DNA of 7,507 nucleotides, from NCBI GenBank assembly GCA_024330325.1, contig JANDWE010000076.1, positions 1 to 7,507 of the forward strand, read 5' to 3'. Made by a program: the position numbers and the translations under genes. Positions 4,205-7,507 of the stretch are shown piece after piece. Position 1 is the stretch's first letter. Each line of letters starts with the position of its first letter. Source of the DNA: Candidatus Nanosynbacter colneyensis. GTDB lineage: Bacteria > Patescibacteriota > Saccharimonadia > Saccharimonadales > Saccharimonadaceae. The notes under the pieces were generated by a model. That model worked only from the letters and a program-made list of their open reading frames with translations, searched no databases and was not told where the DNA came from.

Positions 4205-4254
4205 CTCCATAGATGTGTATCTATGCTGATGAGTCGGAAACGACGAAAGCGAAC
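4200..4254 (+). ncRNA. type III hammerhead ribozyme
   Basis: All parts of a hammerhead are present in order. Stem III 5' strand GTTCGC (4200-4205) is followed by U-C (4206-4207), completing the CUC (NUH) triplet. Stem I is CATAG (4208-4212) with CTATG (4221-4225) around an 8-nt loop. The core CTGATGA is at 4226-4232. Stem II is GTCG (4233-4236) with CGAC (4241-4244), closed by a GAAA loop. Core GAAA is at 4245-4248, then stem III 3' strand GCGAAC at 4249-4254. Every stem is perfectly paired and the invariant core is intact. Stem III is the open one, making it type III. Established chemistry places self-cleavage after C4207, leaving a 2',3'-cyclic phosphate on the gene 3 mRNA. It ends two bases before the stop codon of the opposing GTPase gene, so it would also cut read-through antisense to that gene. 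Confidence 0.92.
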
Positions 4255-4256
4255 TT

Positions 4257-5225
4257 TTATTCAAACATCATCAATTGCGCCGACAAAACTTCACGCGTAA
4301 TTTCGTCCGCACGTTCACCAATTAGCACAATTTTTGCTGGCTCTTCCGCCGCAGAATTAGCTATTTGAATCTGATTTTCCGTTGCCTCCAAATGATACCG
4401 CGCGCCATTATCATCAATAAAACAGCCCTTCATCCGCCTAAGTTTATAAGCGTCAAAAAGTTCCGGCCAAATTTTTTCCAGAGTCGCCGCAGCAATTTTC
4501 ATACCAGAAACATCCAGCACCGCATAAGTCGGATTATCCGGCACGACCAACTCGTCATCGTACTTATCAAAAAACGCCAACAAACCCGACGGCGCCGTCA
4601 TTTTATTGATATCAAATTTACCTCGTGGCGCGCTGAGTACCTTGGCGTAGGGTAGGATGCGCAATTTTTCCTCGTACTCGGCACGTTCATTTTCACCTAG
4701 CAAATCTTCTTTGGTCACTAAAATCATATCCGCCGCTTGCAACTCAATTTCATGCGCCGGCTCAATTCCATGTAAAATCTCATGTGCGTCAATAACATAA
4801 AAACTCTGCGCCAACTCATACTTATTGAATATTTGTGCATTAATCAATTTCTCAACTAAATTCATCGTTCGCGCTACACCAGTCGCCTCAATAAACACTG
4901 GGGCGGGGGAATTGCGACAAAAGTCAAGTAACATTCGTGTCAATGCATGTTTTGACGAACAACAGACACAATCGCCAGCCAAAGTCGTCACAATATCCGC
5001 CAATTTCTCCAGCCGATATCCATCAACATTTTCATTAGCATATTCATTCTCAATCACCCGAGAACCCTTATAGCCACTTTGTTGCAATAAGAACTCAAGA
5101 ACACTAGTTTTCCCAGCACCCAACGAGCCATTCACCAAATATAACGGAACTTTATCGATAACCGCTCGTCCATCATCAAACGGTGCATTAATGCTAAATT
5201 CCAAATCATCGTCGCGTTTTGCCAT
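4257..5225 (-). CDS. COG0523 (CobW/YjiA-type) G3E GTPase
   Basis: A protein of 322 aa. G3E family GTPases of this type act in the cytoplasm as metal chaperones or insertases, often for zinc or cobalt. Visible marks: Walker A GSLGAGKT at residues 33-40 (usually GFLGAGKT); the metal-binding C-x-C-C motif, CVCC, at 86-89 within GDCVCCS; the ATG/ETTG-like segment FIEATGVA at 111-118; and TKED as the G4 base-recognition motif in place of NKxD. The C-terminal part (about 220-322) fits a CobW-C-like domain. No His-rich metal loop is seen, so the metal cannot be named. The start at 5225 is chosen because a TATAAT box lies 6 nt upstream and the reading frame beyond it (to 5384) would run antisense into pth. 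Confidence 0.88.
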   Translation of the reverse strand: MAKRDDDLEFSINAPFDDGRAVIDKVPLYLVNGSLGAGKTSVLEFLLQQSGYKGSRVIENEYANENVDGYRLEKLADIVTTLAGDCVCCSSKHALTRMLLDFCRNSPAPVFIEATGVARTMNLVEKLINAQIFNKYELAQSFYVIDAHEILHGIEPAHEIELQAADMILVTKEDLLGENERAEYEEKLRILPYAKVLSAPRGKFDINKMTAPSGLLAFFDKYDDELVVPDNPTYAVLDVSGMKIAAATLEKIWPELFDAYKLRRMKGCFIDDNGARYHLEATENQIQIANSAAEEPAKIVLIGERADEITREVLSAQLMMFE

Positions 5226-5231
5226 ATGCTT

Positions 5232-5237
5232 ATTATA
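5232..5237 (-). promoter_or_regulatory. -10 box of the COG0523 GTPase gene
   Basis: TATAAT on the - strand, 6 nt before the ATG at 5225. There is no Shine-Dalgarno sequence and no good -35, and the mRNA is probably leaderless. It lies within the region that would be the upstream part of the divergent pth promoter, so binding at one may hinder the other. Confidence 0.65.
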
Positions 5238-5253
5238 CGTCATTTTCACAAGG

Positions 5254-5262
5254 TGATATACT
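5254..5262 (+). promoter_or_regulatory. extended -10 promoter of pth
   Basis: TG-A-TATACT, with the pth ATG only 6 nt after the hexamer and no ribosome site; the mRNA is presumably leaderless. At the -35 distance (5234-5239) nothing resembles TTGACA, so the extended TG is likely what matters. Confidence 0.65.
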
Positions 5263-5268
5263 AAGTCT

Positions 5269-5829
5269 ATGAAAGTCATCTTAGCATTGGGAAATCCAGG
5301 CGAAAAATACACAAACACGAGGCATAATGCTGGGTTTTTGGCTATTGATAAATTCACGTCAGAGAATAATGCAGTTTTTTGCAATAAGCCAAAATTTTCC
5401 GCCGATATTGCCGAAACAAATATTTCTGGAGAAAAAGTTTTACTAGTTAAGCCAACTACTTTTTACAACGAGGTTGGAATTTCCGCTCGAGCAATTTTAG
5501 ATTTTTACAAATTGACATTGGACGATTTACTAATTATTCACGACGACACGGCGCTGGATTTTGGTAAAATTCGAACCCGCAAAGGCGGACGAGACGCGGG
5601 CAGCAACGGATTGAAATCTCTCCATTCTCACGTCGGATCAGACTTTTGGCATATTCGTATCGGCACAGATAATTTGCTTAGGCGTCAAGTTGGTGACGTA
5701 GATTTTGTCCTAGGCAAATTCAACTCAGACGAGCAAAAGATTCTCCAAAGCTGGATATTGCCCGAATCAATTAATTTGATCGAGAAGTTTATTAACGAAA
5801 CTATCGAGCCGTTCAGTATAAAATATTAA
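5269..5829 (+). CDS. pth: peptidyl-tRNA hydrolase
   Basis: Pth frees tRNA from peptidyl-tRNAs dropped by the ribosome. The 186-aa protein has the usual bacterial Pth1 length and motifs: LGNPG at residues 7-11 (Asn9), the catalytic His19 in TRHNAGF, KPTTFYN at 61-67 (Asn67), IIHDD at 89-93, and GKIRxRKGG at 99-107 followed by AGSNGLKSL. Two positions differ from the common pattern. TFYN replaces TFMN (Tyr66 for Met). SNG replaces HNG (Ser112 for His), while Asn113 is kept. The catalytic His and the conserved Asp pair are intact, so the enzyme is expected to be active. The gene converges on the DUF475 gene with 7 nt between the stops and no visible terminator. Confidence 0.95.
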   Translation: MKVILALGNPGEKYTNTRHNAGFLAIDKFTSENNAVFCNKPKFSADIAETNISGEKVLLVKPTTFYNEVGISARAILDFYKLTLDDLLIIHDDTALDFGKIRTRKGGRDAGSNGLKSLHSHVGSDFWHIRIGTDNLLRRQVGDVDFVLGKFNSDEQKILQSWILPESINLIEKFINETIEPFSIKY

Positions 5830-5836
5830 CCAGATT

Positions 5837-6958
5837 CTAGCGTCGTTTTCGCGGCACAATTTTTGACGCGCCGCTTTTCAATTGCTCTTCGGCTTGATGT
5901 AATTTCACAGCCGCAGCTTCTTGCAGATTGATAGATCGAGCCTCCAATATGCTGCTGCCGACCGCCAGACTCACGAACAATAAGCCCAGGCCGCCCGTCG
6001 CCCATTCCGGCAATTCCAAGTGGAATAATTTGGCAATCATCATCACGCCGAGCGCCATAATTGCCCAGTGAGCGCCATTTTCCAAATATTTATATTTGCT
6101 AAGCGCGCCTGTTCGCAACAAATATACGGTTAGCGATCGAACCCAAATCGCTCCAGCGCCCAGCCCAGCCACGATCAGTAGCACGCTGTTGGTAATGGCG
6201 AACGCACCAATCACACCGTCAAAGCTAAAGCTGGCGTCCAGAACTTCCAAATATAACAAGCTAGCGAACGCCGCCCAGCCAGTTTTAATCTTAACGGATT
6301 TCGCATCATCTTCATGGAAAAATGACCCAAATAGTTCCAATCCAATATGCAGCACAATTCCAAGAACCGCTGAAATCAGCACCAAAGATTTATGCGGCGC
6401 CTCGACTGTAAAATACAAAACAGCCGCCACGCTAAGCATTATGCACACCTTAAAATTCTCAAATCGCCCAGCCTTAGCCAAAATCGGCTCAACATGTCGC
6501 ATCCAGTGAACACGCTTGTTGTAATCGATGAAATAGCTAAGCCCAATCATAATCAAAAACGCACCACCGAACGCATCAATCATCGGCGACGCCTCGTGCA
6601 GGATCTTGCCGTACTCAACAGGTTTATGTAGCGCCAGATTGACAACATCCATAAATCCGTGACCGCTCGCAATCATCACAATAGCAATTGGTAATATAAA
6701 TCGAACAATAAACACCGCCACAAATATGCCAGCCGTCAGGAAGACTTTCTGCCAAACTTGACTCATTCCCGCCAAAACCTTGCTATTTATCACCGCGTTG
6801 TCGAAGCTAAACGTAACTTCCAAAACCACCAAAATAGTGAATAGCCAAAGACCGCTAACGCCCATATGACTAAAAATCAAACTGCCCAAACCTAAGGTTA
6901 ATAGGACTGAAAACCAGAAAATCCGAAACGGATGATGTGAATGTAAAAGATGTTTCAT
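5837..6958 (-). CDS. DUF475 / TerC-related integral membrane protein
   Basis: A protein of 373 aa with about nine hydrophobic segments. The two family marks are EVTFSFDNAVIN at residues 47-58 and EVLDASFSFDGVIGAFAIT at 238-256. They are internal echoes of each other with acidic residues inside membrane segments, as in TerC-like proteins. Proteins of the TerC superfamily are linked to metal-ion export and tellurite resistance, and DUF475 members are placed beside them; no substrate can be given. The loop 147-170 and the C-terminal tail (340-373, ending in KIVPRKRR) are basic. The start at 6958 is supported by an extended -10 box 8 nt upstream. It is divergent from the permease gene, and its 3' end meets pth. 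Confidence 0.9.
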   Translation of the reverse strand: MKHLLHSHHPFRIFWFSVLLTLGLGSLIFSHMGVSGLWLFTILVVLEVTFSFDNAVINSKVLAGMSQVWQKVFLTAGIFVAVFIVRFILPIAIVMIASGHGFMDVVNLALHKPVEYGKILHEASPMIDAFGGAFLIMIGLSYFIDYNKRVHWMRHVEPILAKAGRFENFKVCIMLSVAAVLYFTVEAPHKSLVLISAVLGIVLHIGLELFGSFFHEDDAKSVKIKTGWAAFASLLYLEVLDASFSFDGVIGAFAITNSVLLIVAGLGAGAIWVRSLTVYLLRTGALSKYKYLENGAHWAIMALGVMMIAKLFHLELPEWATGGLGLLFVSLAVGSSILEARSINLQEAAAVKLHQAEEQLKSGASKIVPRKRR

Positions 6959-6966
6959 ATTGATTT

Positions 6967-6975
6967 AGTATAGCA
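6967..6975 (-). promoter_or_regulatory. extended -10 promoter of the DUF475 gene
   Basis: TG-C-TATACT on the - strand, 8 nt before the ATG at 6958. It has the same arrangement as the der and pth promoters and no ribosome site. Confidence 0.65.
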
Positions 6976-6986
6976 TAAGCATGGAG

Positions 6987-6992
6987 TATAAT
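6987..6992 (+). promoter_or_regulatory. -10 box of the permease gene
   Basis: TATAAT on the + strand, 7 nt before the ATG at 7000, again with no ribosome site. It stands back to back with the DUF475 promoter, the two -10 boxes being 14 bp apart. Confidence 0.6.
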
Positions 6993-6999
6993 TTTATAT

Positions 7000-7507
7000 A
7001 TGGCACAAAAATTGCCAGATGGTCGCATAAAAAAGTTTTTATCAGCCAACAGTGAATTGATCGGTTGGGTGGTTTTTGGCGTCCTTATAATCTCTATTTA
7101 TCAATTCAGCTCACGATTCGGCGTTATGTTATTAAACGGAGAATTTGCAGAATGGTGCAATAAATTACTTCCGTCATTACAAGATTTCATCACGCTGACG
7201 TTAAGCGTAATTGTCGAGGCGGTCCCATTCTTAATTTTAGGAATTATCATATCCGCGCTTATCAGGTACTTTTTATCATCAAAAGACGTTTTCAAAATAT
7301 TGCCAAAAAATGCCTTTCTTCGACGAATTACGCTCTCTATGATCGGGCTAATTTTACCCGTGTGCGAATGTGGCAACGTACCAATTGCACGCAGCTTAAT
7401 AGCAAACGGACTGAGACCCGCCGACGTTATTAGCTTTCTTTTCGCCGCGCCAATCTTAAACCCGATAACCATAATTTCAACCATGACCGCCTTCAGTTTT
7501 GACACCC
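7000..7507 (+). CDS. COG0701-type permease (ArsP_1/DUF318), N-terminal part, cut by the window end
   Basis: An open frame runs from ATG 7000 to the end of the window (169 codons) with no stop. It starts MAQKLPDGRIKKF and has hydrophobic segments at about residues 21-36, 63-90, 110-121 and 143-163. The family mark is LPVCECGNVPIARSL at 119-133, with the Cys-Glu-Cys (122-124) shared by COG0701 permeases. A following stretch, FLFAAPILNPITI at 146-158, also fits. Members are predicted transporters, some linked to organoarsenical export, but most have no proven substrate. The C-terminal half lies outside the window. A - strand frame over the same bases (7101-7505) is only a shadow. Confidence 0.88.
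   Translation, partial: MAQKLPDGRIKKFLSANSELIGWVVFGVLIISIYQFSSRFGVMLLNGEFAEWCNKLLPSLQDFITLTLSVIVEAVPFLILGIIISALIRYFLSSKDVFKILPKNAFLRRITLSMIGLILPVCECGNVPIARSLIANGLRPADVISFLFAAPILNPITIISTMTAFSFDT

Noticed and set aside
3369..4254. An obelisk- or viroid-like circular RNA (rods plus type III hammerhead)
   Set aside because: Only one ribozyme copy is present, the segment has DNA promoters and ribosome sites, and it is continuous with chromosomal genes. The proteins showed no recognisable Oblin-like features.
4013..4264. Minus-strand 83-codon frame across the end of gene 3 and the hammerhead
   Set aside because: It overlaps gene 3, hairpin D and the ribozyme, and its composition is not protein-like.
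5226..5384. Longer start for the COG0523 GTPase (M at 5384)
   Set aside because: The extension would overlap pth on the other strand and has no resemblance to the family. The ATG at 5225 has a -10 box 6 nt upstream.
6096..6631. Plus-strand frames inside the DUF475 gene
   Set aside because: Shadows of a strongly conserved membrane protein gene on the other strand, with no start signals.

Overview
The window looks like chromosomal DNA of a small-genome bacterium. The best guess is Candidatus Saccharibacteria (TM7) or another member of the Patescibacteria/CPR. That placement is inferred from gene content and promoter style only; no rRNA is present. Housekeeping and conserved genes (der, a COG0523/CobW-type GTPase, pth, a DUF475/TerC-like membrane protein and a COG0701 permease) are packed closely, often divergent or convergent. 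Each start codon lies only 6-8 nt after a TATAAT-like -10 box, so these mRNAs are probably leaderless. Stops are mostly TAA; one TAG and one TGA occur.

Layout: der (36-1469, +) is followed by an accessory island of about 2.7 kb (1490-4254, all +). The island ends 2 nt before the 3' end of the CobW-type GTPase gene (4257-5225, -). That gene is divergent from pth (5269-5829, +), with overlapping promoters. pth converges on the DUF475 gene (5837-6958, -), which is divergent from a permease gene (7000 to the window end, +, cut off).

The island is the unusual part. It holds three unrelated genes of unknown function: a 289-aa beta-rich repeat protein, a 174-aa membrane protein and a 140-aa membrane-anchored protein. 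Each has its own nearly identical promoter (TTGACT, 17 bp, TGn-TATAAA), a structured 5' leader and a purine-rich ribosome site, unlike the leaderless neighbours. The untranslated regions carry very long hairpins: 27 bp at 1610-1673, 28 pairs at 3561-3627 and 26 pairs at 3369-3430. Almost every departure from Watson-Crick pairing is a G.U pair when read as the + strand RNA, which points to selection on RNA structure.

The 5' leaders of cassettes 1 and 3 carry the element TGACAAGCAG. Each can pair with the 3' UTR of its own transcript, by 11 bp in cassette 1 and 18 bp in cassette 3, with cassette-specific flanks. The third transcript ends in what reads as a complete type III hammerhead ribozyme (4200-4254), with cleavage predicted after C4207. 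Its stem III 5' strand is also claimed by the preceding 3' UTR hairpin, which suggests a switch.

Taken together, the island looks like a set of related expression cassettes built around structured, possibly end-paired and self-processing mRNAs carrying three different protein payloads. The protein functions are unknown, and everything about RNA behaviour is inferred from base pairing seen in the sequence.
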